Positions 40,307 to 48,987 of a stretch of 63,264 nucleotides of DNA are shown here, piece after piece. How positions within the stretch are numbered: the stretch's first letter is position 1; the number at the start of each line of letters is the position of its first letter. A model generated the notes under the pieces. That model saw only the letters and a list, made by a program, of their open reading frames with translations, made no database searches and was not told the origin of the DNA. The position numbers and the translations under genes are program-made. Source of the DNA: Paenibacillus cremeus (GTDB lineage: Bacteria; Bacillota; Bacilli; Paenibacillales; NBRC-103111); contig NZ_VNJI01000045.1 of assembly GCF_007786445.1 (NCBI RefSeq), positions 1-63,264 on the forward strand, read 5' to 3'.

Positions 40307-41849
40307 AGTGCTTATTGTGGAGGATCAGCCGAATTTTCGCAAAGGACTGGTCAAAATGATTGAGGACGGCGCCTTCGGCTGGAGCGTCGTCGGCGAGGCG
40401 AGCAACGGGCAGGATGCGCTGGAGCTGCTCGAGCAGGTGAAGCCGGATCTGGTACTGACCGATATCCGCATGCCGATCATGGACGGGCTCGAATTCGTCG
40501 GGCATTTGCGGCGTACCCACCCGGACTTGCTGGTCATCATCCTAACCGGCTATAAAAATTTCGAGTATGCGCAAGCTGCCGTGCGGCACGGTGCCCTGGA
40601 TCTGTTGATCAAGCCCTGCACGGAGCAGGATGTCAGGCAGGTGCTTCAGAAGGCCTCCGATCGCTTCTATGAGCGATACGCCCAGCAGCAGAAGCTGCTT
40701 GTTCAACAGCAGCAGCAGCAGGATCAAGAGCTTCGAGCAGCGCTGCTTGATTTGCCTTCGGAGCGGGGGGCAGCAGGGCGGCTGAACGCCTTCCTCGCTG
40801 ACAAAGAGCTGTGGCTGCTGCAGCTGGATTTTGCGGGCCTCGGCAGCAAGATCGAGCGGAAGGGCGACCTCGGCCTGCTCCAGTTCGCCTTGTCCAACAT
40901 CACCATGGAGCTGCTCAAAGGCGCGGAAACGGAAGGCGGACTGCTGCTCGTCGAAAACGACCGGTTCGTGCTGGTGACCGGGCAAGGTAAGCTGGAGGAG
41001 CACGTGCGGGAAGCGATCCGGGAAGCATGCAAGCACTACTTGGGCATTGGCGTCACGATGTACTCGATGGGGCTGGCCCCGGCTTCGGAGCAGCTTTCGC
41101 AGCTGTACCGCAGCATTAAGCGAACCTCAGCCGCTGCTGCTGCGAATGTGGAGCCGGTGCGCGAGGGAGGCGGCGTGGCCGAAGCACAGCTGCATCTCAA
41201 TCAGGCGCGGGTCAAAGAGCTGGAAATGCAGCTGATGTCCGCCATTTTGCGAGGACAGGTGGACAGCCTGCAGGAGCTGCTGGAGCGGATGCTGGTGGAG
41301 CTGTCGAACAAGACGCTGGAGGAGATGAAGCTCGGTGCCTTGACGCTGTCGATCGCTCTGCATGAGACGGTTCAAAAGCAGTTCGAGCCGGGCGAGCTGG
41401 GGGCGGTAGCGGGGATTCCTTGCGACATGCCGCAGACGGACATGAATTCCAGTGAGGTCATGACTTGGGCCGCGGAGCAGGTAAAGCTCTTCATGCTGCT
41501 GCTCAGCAGCTGGCAGGCGTCGAAGAGCGAGAACCTGATTGAGCGAGCGATCAAATATATCGCGGAACATTATAGCGAGGAGCTTCGCTTATCAGACGTC
41601 GCGGCGCAGATCCATTTGAATCCGAGCTACTTCAGCGTGCTGTTTAAGAAGGCTACGGGGGAAAGCTTTACCCGCTATGTAACCCGGTTCCGTATGGAGA
41701 AGGCGGCGCTCTTGCTGCGCCATTCCGATATGAAAATCTTTGAAATCGCGAATGCGGTCGGCTTCGACGAGCCGAATTATTTCACCAATGTGTTCAAGCA
41801 GCAGTACCAAATGTCGCCCAAGGAGTACCGGAACATGACTGGCGTATGA
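40293..41849 (+). CDS. Response regulator, YesN type, AraC DNA-binding domain
   Basis: A 518-residue protein. The receiver domain (1-120) has VEDQ, the phospho-Asp in LVLTDIRMPIMDG and Lys in LLIKPC. A long middle region includes a Gln-rich coil (QQKLLVQQQQQQDQ, about 133-146) and a degenerate YesN-type domain. The two AraC helix-turn-helices follow (about 420-515): LSDVAAQIHLNPSYFSVLFKKATG and IFEIANAVGFDEPNYFTNVFKQQ (here in parts). It is coupled to the kinase and followed by a terminator, with the importer genes next. Confidence 0.93.
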   Translation: MRYGKVLIVEDQPNFRKGLVKMIEDGAFGWSVVGEASNGQDALELLEQVKPDLVLTDIRMPIMDGLEFVGHLRRTHPDLLVIILTGYKNFEYAQAAVRHGALDLLIKPCTEQDVRQVLQKASDRFYERYAQQQKLLVQQQQQQDQELRAALLDLPSERGAAGRLNAFLADKELWLLQLDFAGLGSKIERKGDLGLLQFALSNITMELLKGAETEGGLLLVENDRFVLVTGQGKLEEHVREAIREACKHYLGIGVTMYSMGLAPASEQLSQLYRSIKRTSAAAAANVEPVREGGGVAEAQLHLNQARVKELEMQLMSAILRGQVDSLQELLERMLVELSNKTLEEMKLGALTLSIALHETVQKQFEPGELGAVAGIPCDMPQTDMNSSEVMTWAAEQVKLFMLLLSSWQASKSENLIERAIKYIAEHYSEELRLSDVAAQIHLNPSYFSVLFKKATGESFTRYVTRFRMEKAALLLRHSDMKIFEIANAVGFDEPNYFTNVFKQQYQMSPKEYRNMTGV

Positions 41850-41884
41850 GCAAAGGTTTAGCGAAGATTGTCGAATCAAGTCAT

Positions 41885-41936
41885 AGAACCCAAAGAATTT
41901 ATAGAAACATCTATAAATTTTTAAGGGTTCTTTTTT
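41885..41936 (+). terminator. Terminator after the YesM/YesN pair
   Basis: AGAACCC / GGGTTCT encloses AATTTATAGA / TCTATAAATT and is followed by T6. It separates the regulators from the importer, which has its own TATAAT at 41946-41951. Confidence 0.9.
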
Positions 41937-41985
41937 ATGCTCGCATTATAATTCAGCTATAAACCTAAGATAAAGGAGTGAAGCA

Positions 41986-42954
41986 GTGTTGAGCAGCCAC
42001 ATCCATGAATCCACAGCAACCAAGCCAAGGCGCGAATCCAATAAAGCAGCTGCCTTGCAGCGAAACCGAAGGCTGAAGCAGAACATTCCTCTGTTTATTA
42101 TGTTAATCCCCGTACTGGCTTACTATATTCTTTTTAAATATTGGCCGATGGGCGGGCTGATTATCGCCTTCAAAAACTACAATTTCAACGACGGCATTCT
42201 GCATAGCCCCTGGGTAGGGCTGAAGTATTTCAAGCTGTTGTTCTCCGGGTCCAATACGCTCCAAATCATTTGGAACACATTTTGGCTTAGCTTATTGAAT
42301 CTGATCGTAGGCTTCCCGGTGCCCATTATCCTTGCTATTTTGCTCAATGAAGTGAGGAAGACCGCCTTTAAGAAATGGGTGCAGACGATCATCTATCTGC
42401 CGCACTTCTTCTCCTGGGTTATCGTATCCGGTATCGTCCTGTCTCTGTTTGCAACCGATTACGGCTCTGTGAACAAAGTACTCAAGCTATTCTCGATGGA
42501 ACCGGTGAACTTTTTGTACGAAGCGAAGTCCTGGACAGCCATTTTTGTTGGTTCTGGAATTTGGAAGGAAATGGGCTTCAGTACCATCATTTACTTGGCT
42601 GCCTTGACCACCATTGATCCATCGCTTTACGAATCCGCTTGCATGGACGGAGCGACCAAATGGCGCCAAATTTGGCACATTACACTTCCTGGCATCCGCC
42701 ACACCGTCATTCTGCTTTTGATTCTGGCGATGGGCCGTGTGATGGAGGTCGGCTTCGATCAAGTGTTCAACTTGCAAAATGCCGCCGTTTCGGATGTGTC
42801 CGAGGTTATTAGCACCTACATTTACAAAATTGGCTTACAGCAAGCGCAATTCAGCTTAACGACCGCGATGGGGCTATTCGAATCGGTTATCAGCTTCAGC
42901 CTGGTGCTGATCGCCAACCGGATCGCACGTAAATTCGACCAAGCGTTGTTCTAA
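41986..42954 (+). CDS. Carbohydrate ABC transporter permease, LplB/YtcP-partner type
   Basis: A 322-residue CUT1 permease with six helices. The basic N-terminus (about 1-35) precedes IPLFIMLIPVLAYYILFKY. The EAA-like loop reads YESACMDGATKWRQIWHITLPG. It starts at GTG 41986, 7 nt after AAAGGAG. The family imports oligosaccharides such as pectin or hemicellulose fragments. It forms a set with the next permease and the lipoprotein; as usual for such systems no ATPase gene is linked, and a shared MsmX-like ATPase would serve. Confidence 0.92.
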   Translation: MLSSHIHESTATKPRRESNKAAALQRNRRLKQNIPLFIMLIPVLAYYILFKYWPMGGLIIAFKNYNFNDGILHSPWVGLKYFKLLFSGSNTLQIIWNTFWLSLLNLIVGFPVPIILAILLNEVRKTAFKKWVQTIIYLPHFFSWVIVSGIVLSLFATDYGSVNKVLKLFSMEPVNFLYEAKSWTAIFVGSGIWKEMGFSTIIYLAALTTIDPSLYESACMDGATKWRQIWHITLPGIRHTVILLLILAMGRVMEVGFDQVFNLQNAAVSDVSEVISTYIYKIGLQQAQFSLTTAMGLFESVISFSLVLIANRIARKFDQALF

Positions 42955-42977
42955 AAGAAAGTGGAAAGGAGAACTGC

Positions 42978-43850
42978 ATGAAAACAACCAAGGGTGAACG
43001 CATCTTTTATTCGATCAACTATGCCGTACTGGCCATCATTGCCTTGACCTGCTTGCTGCCCTTTATTCATATCATTTCGCTCTCGCTCAGCGATCGCGGG
43101 TCCGTGGAATCCGGGCATGTGTTCTTCTGGCCGGTCGGACTGCAGTTTACGGCCTATAAAATCTTTTTCATTTCCAGTCCAGCCTTTCTAGCTTTCAAAA
43201 ATAGCGTATTCATGACTGTAGTTGGTGTCGCGCTAAGTATGCTGGGAACCGTGTTGGCCGCGTATCCTCTGTCTCGAGGGTACCTCTTCGCTCGGCGCCA
43301 ATTCGTGCTCGCAATGGTGTTTACGATGTTGTTCTCGGGTGGCGTCATTCCGACGTACCTCGTAGTCAAGAACCTTCATTTGATCGATTCTTACTGGGCC
43401 ATCTGGCTCACGGGCTTCATCAGCACGTACAACATGTTGCTCATGAAAAGCTATTTTGAGAACATTCCGAAGGAAGTGGAAGAAGCCGCACGGATTGACG
43501 GCTGCAATGACTGGTCGCTGCTGCTGCGCATCATTCTTCCGCTATCGCTCCCCATGCTGGCTACGCTGGCGCTGTTCTATGGGATTAACTACTGGAACGC
43601 GTTTATGAGTGTGCTAATGTACATCAACAAGAGCACAATGCAGAACTTGACGGTAATCGTTCAAGCGATGCTGCAAAAAAACGATCTGCTGAATTCGCCT
43701 TCCCTGAACTCGGATGAGCAGCAGATGGTGGCCACCGAGATGGTCAAATCCGTCGGCGTTGTCATTATGGTCGTACCGATGCTCGTAGTTTATCCGTTCC
43801 TGCAAAAATATTTTGTCAAAGGCGTTATGCTTGGATCCGTTAAGGGTTAA
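42978..43850 (+). CDS. Carbohydrate ABC transporter permease, YtcP/LplC type
   Basis: A 290-residue second CUT1 permease, with GERIFYSINYAVLAIIALTCLLPFIHIISLSLS (here in parts) at the N-terminus and the EAA loop EEAARIDGCNDWSLLLRIILP. The typical C-terminal end YFVKGVMLGSVKG closes the protein. It starts at ATG 42978 after GGAAAGGAG, 23 nt behind the first permease. A stem-loop without a T-run follows it. Confidence 0.93.
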   Translation: MKTTKGERIFYSINYAVLAIIALTCLLPFIHIISLSLSDRGSVESGHVFFWPVGLQFTAYKIFFISSPAFLAFKNSVFMTVVGVALSMLGTVLAAYPLSRGYLFARRQFVLAMVFTMLFSGGVIPTYLVVKNLHLIDSYWAIWLTGFISTYNMLLMKSYFENIPKEVEEAARIDGCNDWSLLLRIILPLSLPMLATLALFYGINYWNAFMSVLMYINKSTMQNLTVIVQAMLQKNDLLNSPSLNSDEQQMVATEMVKSVGVVIMVVPMLVVYPFLQKYFVKGVMLGSVKG

Positions 43851-43854
43851 CCGC

Positions 43855-43893
43855 GTTAACTGCTGCAGCTCATGGGACTTCGCGGCAGTTAAC
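43855..43893 (+). other. Intercistronic stem-loop before the binding-protein gene
   Basis: GTTAACTGC / GCAGTTAAC, a perfect 9-bp stem, without a T-run. Located between permease and binding-protein genes, it could protect the downstream mRNA so that more binding protein is made. Confidence 0.6.
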
Positions 43894-43930
43894 CATGTAA
43901 ATAAAAATCATAAGTAGGGGGAAGCATTTC

Positions 43931-45598
43931 ATGAATAACTCGAAAAAGATTTTGGGGACAAGCTTAGTAGCAGCGGTGGCATTGGGTGCTCTGCTGGCGG
44001 GCTGTTCAGAGAAAAAAGAAGCTGCGGCGCCTGGAAATGCACAAGGCAATGCACCTGCTAAAAAGGGCAATGTAACCGTTTCGATGTATGACCGCGGATC
44101 TGTTCCTGCAGCGGAGGGCTCTTACGAGGATAACCGTTGGACCAAATGGATTAACCAAAACGGCCCGGCCAATGCCACATTCGTTCCGGTTCTACGCAGC
44201 GACTCGACTAAGAAATTCAACGTTCTGTTCGCTTCCGGCTCCGCTCCGGATATTATCAACGAATACAATACACCGTTCCGCGGCGGGCTGTATGACCAGA
44301 AGCAGCTGCTTCCGCTGGATGACATTTTGAAATTTATGCCGGAATATCAGAAGCTGTTGACGCAATATCCGCAATTGAAAAAAGCGGGTACGAAGGCGGA
44401 CGGCAAGCTGTATGAAATCGGTAAAGTAAAAGAAGCTACTCCTGCCCACATGCTGCTGATTCGTACGGACTGGCTCAAGAAGCTGAATCTTCAAATGCCG
44501 ACAACAACGGACGAGCTGCTGGCTGTAGCTAAAGCGTTTACGGAGCAAGATCCGGACGGCAATGGCAAGAAAGATACGTACGGCATGAACATGAGTACGT
44601 ACTCCGAGCAAGCGATCAATGAAATTTTCGGTGAGGGCTCTTCCAGCACACTGCTGGCATGGGGCATTAAAGATGGCAAAGTCATCCGTCAGTGGGATAA
44701 CGAGCTGGCTTCCCTGACTTTCAAGAAAAAGCTGTATGACGATGGCATTATCGATAAAGATTATATCAACGATAAAGACGGCGCTAAGGCTAAACAAGAC
44801 TTCCTGAACGGCAAAATCGGGATTTACGTTAAGTTCACCGGCGGCTGGTACGATTTTGTAATGAACGATATGCCAACGCTGAAGAAAAACGTTCCAGGTG
44901 CGGACATTGCACCACTCGCTTATCCGAAATCGCCGATGGGTACGTTCACCGGTGCGATTGACAACCCGGTTCAAATGACGACGGTCATTAACGCGAAGGC
45001 GAAGGATCCGGAAGCCGTCGGCCGCTACCTTGATTTCATGATGAAGCCGGAAACGGCTACAAAGATTATTAACGGCGACGAAGGTACGCATTGGAAGAAG
45101 AGCCCGAACGGCTGTCCGACACCGATCGATGCGACGAAGAGCAAGAATGAAGTCAGCTACGCGCTCGACTATGAAATGTTCTTCTCCTCCGGTATCGACA
45201 AGTGTAACTATGTCTTGAACCAGTTCAATCCTGAGGTGCCTGAGCAAAAAGCAGGTATGGACATGTACAGACAGGTTCAAAAGCTGTATTTTGACCCGTC
45301 CCGTGAATACCCTGGTATCACTGTAGGCGACCATATGCCGGTATATGATGCTGATCTGAACGTTATTAACACGCAAATTCTGAAAGAAAAGAACGACCTT
45401 TTCGTGAAAGCGATCATCAGCGGCAGCAAGTACACGCCGGAGCAAGCGATCAAGGATTCGCAAGCGGCTTGGGATAAAGCAGGCGGTAAGAAGCTGGAAG
45501 ATTTCATGAACAAATGGTATCAAGACAACAAAGATAAAGCGTTCCTGGCTAAAGATGTTATGGCCGTTGTCAAACAACAAATGGAACTTGTGAAGTAA
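43931..45598 (+). CDS. Extracellular solute-binding lipoprotein, family 1 (LplA/YtcQ type)
   Basis: A 555-residue lipoprotein: signal peptide with lipobox GALLAGC (Cys about 25), an Ala/Lys-rich linker, then a two-lobed binding domain with FASGSAPDIINEYNTPF, LLIRTDWLKKLNLQMPTTTDELLAVAKAF (here in parts) and a C-terminal EDFMNKWYQDNKDKAFL region. The length of 550 or so is typical of the Lpl class with larger oligosaccharide ligands. It begins after GGGGG. It is the highest expressed candidate of the importer because a stem-loop precedes it and a terminator follows. Confidence 0.93.
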   Translation: MNNSKKILGTSLVAAVALGALLAGCSEKKEAAAPGNAQGNAPAKKGNVTVSMYDRGSVPAAEGSYEDNRWTKWINQNGPANATFVPVLRSDSTKKFNVLFASGSAPDIINEYNTPFRGGLYDQKQLLPLDDILKFMPEYQKLLTQYPQLKKAGTKADGKLYEIGKVKEATPAHMLLIRTDWLKKLNLQMPTTTDELLAVAKAFTEQDPDGNGKKDTYGMNMSTYSEQAINEIFGEGSSSTLLAWGIKDGKVIRQWDNELASLTFKKKLYDDGIIDKDYINDKDGAKAKQDFLNGKIGIYVKFTGGWYDFVMNDMPTLKKNVPGADIAPLAYPKSPMGTFTGAIDNPVQMTTVINAKAKDPEAVGRYLDFMMKPETATKIINGDEGTHWKKSPNGCPTPIDATKSKNEVSYALDYEMFFSSGIDKCNYVLNQFNPEVPEQKAGMDMYRQVQKLYFDPSREYPGITVGDHMPVYDADLNVINTQILKEKNDLFVKAIISGSKYTPEQAIKDSQAAWDKAGGKKLEDFMNKWYQDNKDKAFLAKDVMAVVKQQMELVK

Positions 45599-45611
45599 GC
45601 GAATTGAATTG

Positions 45612-45650
45612 AAGGCGCCGGGCATCTGGTGGGTGTCCGGCCTTTTCTTT
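45612..45650 (+). terminator. Terminator after the Lpl-type importer
   Basis: AAGG-CGCCGGGCA... pairs with ...TGTCCGG-CCTT as an imperfect stem and is followed by T-rich sequence. Read-through into the oxidoreductases is possible. Confidence 0.65.
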
Positions 45651-45704
45651 GCCTTTTTTAGCTGAATAAAACCACACATCACACATCATTGGAGGGTACA
45701 GGTT

Positions 45705-46784
45705 ATGAAAAAGGTACGAGTAGGAATTATCGGCTGCGGCGGGATTGCGACAGGGAAGCATTTGCCGAGCTTAACGAAGCTGGACAACGTTGAAGTGGTA
45801 GCGTTTCAAGATATTTCGCTCGAGCGTGCGCAGCTAGCGGCGGATAAGTTCGGCAAGGCTGGAGCCGCTGTATACGAGAGCTATCAGGAGCTGATCGCCA
45901 ATAGTGACATCGATGTCGTTCACGTCTGTACGCCGAACGATTCGCATGCGGAAATTTCGATTGCGGCTATGGAGGCCGGCAAGCACGTGATGTGCGAGAA
46001 GCCGATGGCCAAGACCGCGGCCGATGCCCGCCGTATGGTGGAAGTGGCGAAGCGTACCGGCCAAAAGCTGACGATCGGCTACAACAACCGGTTCCGCGCG
46101 GACAGCCAGCATTTGAAAAAAGTCGTTGAGAACGGCGACCTCGGCGAAATTTATTTTGCCAAAGCGCATGCTGTGCGCCGCCGCGGTGTTCCGACTTGGG
46201 GCGTTTTCCTGGATGAAGAAAAGCAAGGCGGAGGCCCGCTCATCGATATCGGTACGCACGCCCTTGACTTGACGCTGTGGCTGATGAACAACTACGAGCC
46301 GAAGGTCGTGCTCGGCGTCGCGTTCCATAAGCTGTCGCGCAAGGAAAATGCCGCTAACTCCTGGGGCCCTTGGGATCCGGCGAAGTTCAAGGTAGAGGAT
46401 TCCGCCTTCGCGATGATCGTGATGAAGAACGGCGCGACCATCATGGTTGAAGCAAGCTGGGCGCTCAACACGCTCGACACGAAGGAAGCCAAAACGACGC
46501 TGTGCGGTACGGAAGGCGGAGCGGACATGGTGGACGGCCTGCGCATTAACGGAGAGAAGCACAGCCGTCTGTACGTCGAGCAGCTTCAATTCGAAGCCAA
46601 AGGCGCGGACTTCTACGAAGGCAAGAAGGAAAGCATGCAGGATAAAGAAATTCGTCTGTGGATCGACTCCATAGTAAATGATACGCAGCCGATCGTGACG
46701 CCCGAGCAATCGTTGGTCGTTTCGGAGCTCCTCGAAGCGATCTATGAATCGAACCGGACGGGCCAAGCCGTTTACTTCGACTAA
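45705..46784 (+). CDS. GFO/IDH/MOCA-family oxidoreductase
   Basis: A 359-residue NAD(P)-dependent sugar or inositol dehydrogenase. The Rossmann fold opens VGIIGCGGIATGKHLP; the conserved EKP motif is in MCEKPMAK; and GGGPLIDIGTHALDLTLWLM holds the catalytic Asp/His region of the C-terminal domain. The WGPWDPAKFKVEDSAFAMIVMKNG stretch marks a subfamily often beside Lpl-type importers. ATG 45705 follows TTGGAGG. It is followed by a second GFO/IDH protein and a TIM-barrel isomerase, so the set probably processes one sugar acid or oxidised sugar. Confidence 0.92.
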   Translation: MKKVRVGIIGCGGIATGKHLPSLTKLDNVEVVAFQDISLERAQLAADKFGKAGAAVYESYQELIANSDIDVVHVCTPNDSHAEISIAAMEAGKHVMCEKPMAKTAADARRMVEVAKRTGQKLTIGYNNRFRADSQHLKKVVENGDLGEIYFAKAHAVRRRGVPTWGVFLDEEKQGGGPLIDIGTHALDLTLWLMNNYEPKVVLGVAFHKLSRKENAANSWGPWDPAKFKVEDSAFAMIVMKNGATIMVEASWALNTLDTKEAKTTLCGTEGGADMVDGLRINGEKHSRLYVEQLQFEAKGADFYEGKKESMQDKEIRLWIDSIVNDTQPIVTPEQSLVVSELLEAIYESNRTGQAVYFD

Positions 46785-46815
46785 AAGCGAACGAGTGAGA
46801 GAGGTAACTAACACC

Positions 46816-47829
46816 ATGATCAGAATAGCGATGTTGAGCTTTTGGCATGTGCATGCCAAAGATTACGCCAAGCAAGCGGTAGAGCACCCGGATACCCGCA
46901 TCGTGGCGGTATGGGATGAAGTACCGGAGCGGGGACGGCAAAAGGCGGAGGAGTACGGCGCGCGATTCTTCGAAGATTTGCAGGAGCTGCTGGCCGACTC
47001 CGAGATCGATGCCGTGATCGTCACGACGCCGACGAATAGGCACCGTGAGGTGATGCTCGCGGCGGCTGAGGCTGGCAAGCATATTTTCACGGAGAAGGTC
47101 ATTGCGGCCACGACGAAGGAAGCGAACGAAATCGTGGCCGCTGTGGAAGCAGCAGGCGTTAAGCTGACCGTATCGCTGCCGCGCATGAATATGCCATTTA
47201 CGCAAGCGGTACAGCAGATTTTGCGCGAAGAGCAGATCGGACAAGTTACACTGGTTCGTTTGCGGCTGGCCCATAACGGAGCGCTGCGTACGGAGAAAGC
47301 GCCGAACGGGTCGCTCCCGGCTCACTTTTTCAACCTCGAGCAGACCGGCGGCGGAGCCTTGATCGACTTGGGCTGCCATCCAATGTATTTGGCTCGTATG
47401 TTTCTGGGGATGCCGGAAAGCATTAGCGCGAGCTTCGGGTACATCACGGGGCGTGAGGTTGAGGACAGCGCGGTAGCCGTCCTGCGATATCCAAGCGGTG
47501 CCTTGGCGATTGTGGAAGCGGGCTTCGTGAACAGCTATTCGCAGTTTGTGATGGAGGTGCAGGGGACCGAAGGCAGCCTGTATTTCTCCAGGCAGGACGA
47601 GAAGCTGCTCGTTCGCGGGCCGAAGCTTGGCGCGGGGGATTGGCAGGTCAAGACGGACATGCCGGCTCCCTTGCCAACCGCATTCGACCAATGGCTGACG
47701 CATATTCACAGCGGTACCGCAGCAACGGAGAATATTCAATTGGCATTGGATTTAACTCGGCTGATGGAAGCTTCGGGTGCGTCTGCGCGGTCTGGTGCCG
47801 CGTGTCAGCTGAGCGACTTGGTGGAGTAA
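46816..47829 (+). CDS. GFO/IDH/MOCA-family oxidoreductase, divergent cofactor motifs
   Basis: A 337-residue relative of the preceding enzyme. The usual GxGxxG is replaced by IAMLSFWHVHAKDYA, and the EKP motif reads EKV (93-95, in HIFTEKVIAAT). GGGALIDLGCHPMYLARMFLG keeps the substrate-site Asp and His. A SFWHVHA-type N-terminus is seen in a known subgroup of the family, so it is probably functional with a different cofactor geometry. ATG 46816 follows GAGAGG. It lies 31 nt after the first oxidoreductase. Confidence 0.88.
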   Translation: MIRIAMLSFWHVHAKDYAKQAVEHPDTRIVAVWDEVPERGRQKAEEYGARFFEDLQELLADSEIDAVIVTTPTNRHREVMLAAAEAGKHIFTEKVIAATTKEANEIVAAVEAAGVKLTVSLPRMNMPFTQAVQQILREEQIGQVTLVRLRLAHNGALRTEKAPNGSLPAHFFNLEQTGGGALIDLGCHPMYLARMFLGMPESISASFGYITGREVEDSAVAVLRYPSGALAIVEAGFVNSYSQFVMEVQGTEGSLYFSRQDEKLLVRGPKLGAGDWQVKTDMPAPLPTAFDQWLTHIHSGTAATENIQLALDLTRLMEASGASARSGAACQLSDLVE

Positions 47830-47838
47830 AAACTAAAC

Positions 47839-47896
47839 GGAAGAGCCGGATTTCATCTTGCCCATCAGCGAGCGGAGTCCGGTCTTTCCTTTATTT
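47839..47896 (+). terminator. Terminator-like hairpin after the second oxidoreductase
   Basis: GGAAGAGCCGGA pairs with TCCGGTCTTTCC with one bulge, followed by TTTATTTTAGG. Confidence 0.65.
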
Positions 47897-47964
47897 TAGG
47901 GTGGGACAGAAATACCTACATTACCCTTATTATTAATGAGATTAACGATCAGGAGGAGAGGCGG

Positions 47965-48939
47965 ATGTTTGACAAAGGGGAATATTCATTTTCGACGTGC
48001 TGGAACATTAAGCGGCATACGGTAGGGCGCGAGATGATCGACGAGATCAAGAGTCTCGGGTTCCGGTACGTGGAGCTGAACTATAACGTGACCGAGGAGT
48101 TTATGAAGACGATCGAGCCGATGATCGAGCACGGGGAGATCGGCGTTTCAAGCGTACACAATGTCTTCCCGTTCATTGATGATAAAGATTACGACACGGA
48201 CTCCGTGATGCTCGGCTTTGATGACGAGTTTAAGCGTCAGCGCTCGGTGGACCTTTTGATTCGTTCCATGGAATATGCGGACCGTTATGGGGCGAAGGCG
48301 GTTGTCGTGCATCCGGGCGAGGTGCCCTTTGAGTACAATATCGACTCCGAGCTGAAAAAGCTGTACCGCGAATTCGGCAAGGATTCGGAGCCGTATCAAA
48401 AGCTGTGGAGCGAAATGCTGGAGCGGCGCGAGCGTCTGAGCCCGATCTATACGCAGCGCATTCAAGAAAGCCTGGAGAAGGTATGCGATCACGCGGCCCA
48501 GAAGGGCTGGAATATCGCCATCGGCATCGAGACACGCTCCCGCTGCTACCAAATGCCGTCGCTCATGGAAGCGAAAACGATCTGCGACAACCTGAAGGGC
48601 AGCCCGGTCGGCTTGTGGTACGATATCGGCCACGCGATGATGATGGACCGGATGGGCCTGTACGATAACCTCAAAGAACTGAAGGAAGTAACGCGCTACA
48701 TTACCGGTGTGCATATTCATGAAACGCTCGAGCTGTCCGATCACTGGTGCCCTTATGTGCACAGCAAGGATATGGAGTATTTCAATCATTTTCTGGAAGC
48801 GATCGATGTGGCCAAAGTAAAGGTGTATGAGCTGAAGGCCGCTTGTCAGCCGGACGAAATTCATGAGAGCCACCAGCTCATTACCGGCAATATTGCCGCG
48901 CTGAAAGCGCTGAGCACGCTCAAGACGATGAATGGCTAG
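47965..48939 (+). CDS. Sugar phosphate isomerase/epimerase (TIM barrel)
   Basis: A 324-residue xylose-isomerase-like barrel: YSFSTCWNIKRHTVG start, FRYVELNYNV, VVVHPGEVPFEY, IAIGIETRSRCYQMPS, VGLWYDIGHAMMMDRMG and GVHIHETLELSDHWCP, where Glu, Asp and His metal ligands would lie. The barrel is interrupted by a helical insert at about 120-165. ATG 47965 follows AGGAGGAGAGG. The substrate is unknown; it stands between the oxidoreductases and the toroid protein in the presumed catabolic block. Confidence 0.85.
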   Translation: MFDKGEYSFSTCWNIKRHTVGREMIDEIKSLGFRYVELNYNVTEEFMKTIEPMIEHGEIGVSSVHNVFPFIDDKDYDTDSVMLGFDDEFKRQRSVDLLIRSMEYADRYGAKAVVVHPGEVPFEYNIDSELKKLYREFGKDSEPYQKLWSEMLERRERLSPIYTQRIQESLEKVCDHAAQKGWNIAIGIETRSRCYQMPSLMEAKTICDNLKGSPVGLWYDIGHAMMMDRMGLYDNLKELKEVTRYITGVHIHETLELSDHWCPYVHSKDMEYFNHFLEAIDVAKVKVYELKAACQPDEIHESHQLITGNIAALKALSTLKTMNG

Positions 48940-48987
48940 CCGATCAATTAGAGGGAACAAACCAACCGGGATAAGGTGACAAACAAC

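Noticed and set aside
44192..45682. 496-codon open frame antisense to the family-1 binding protein
   Set aside because: Shadow frame: no start signal, no protein features, and the plus-strand gene is certain.
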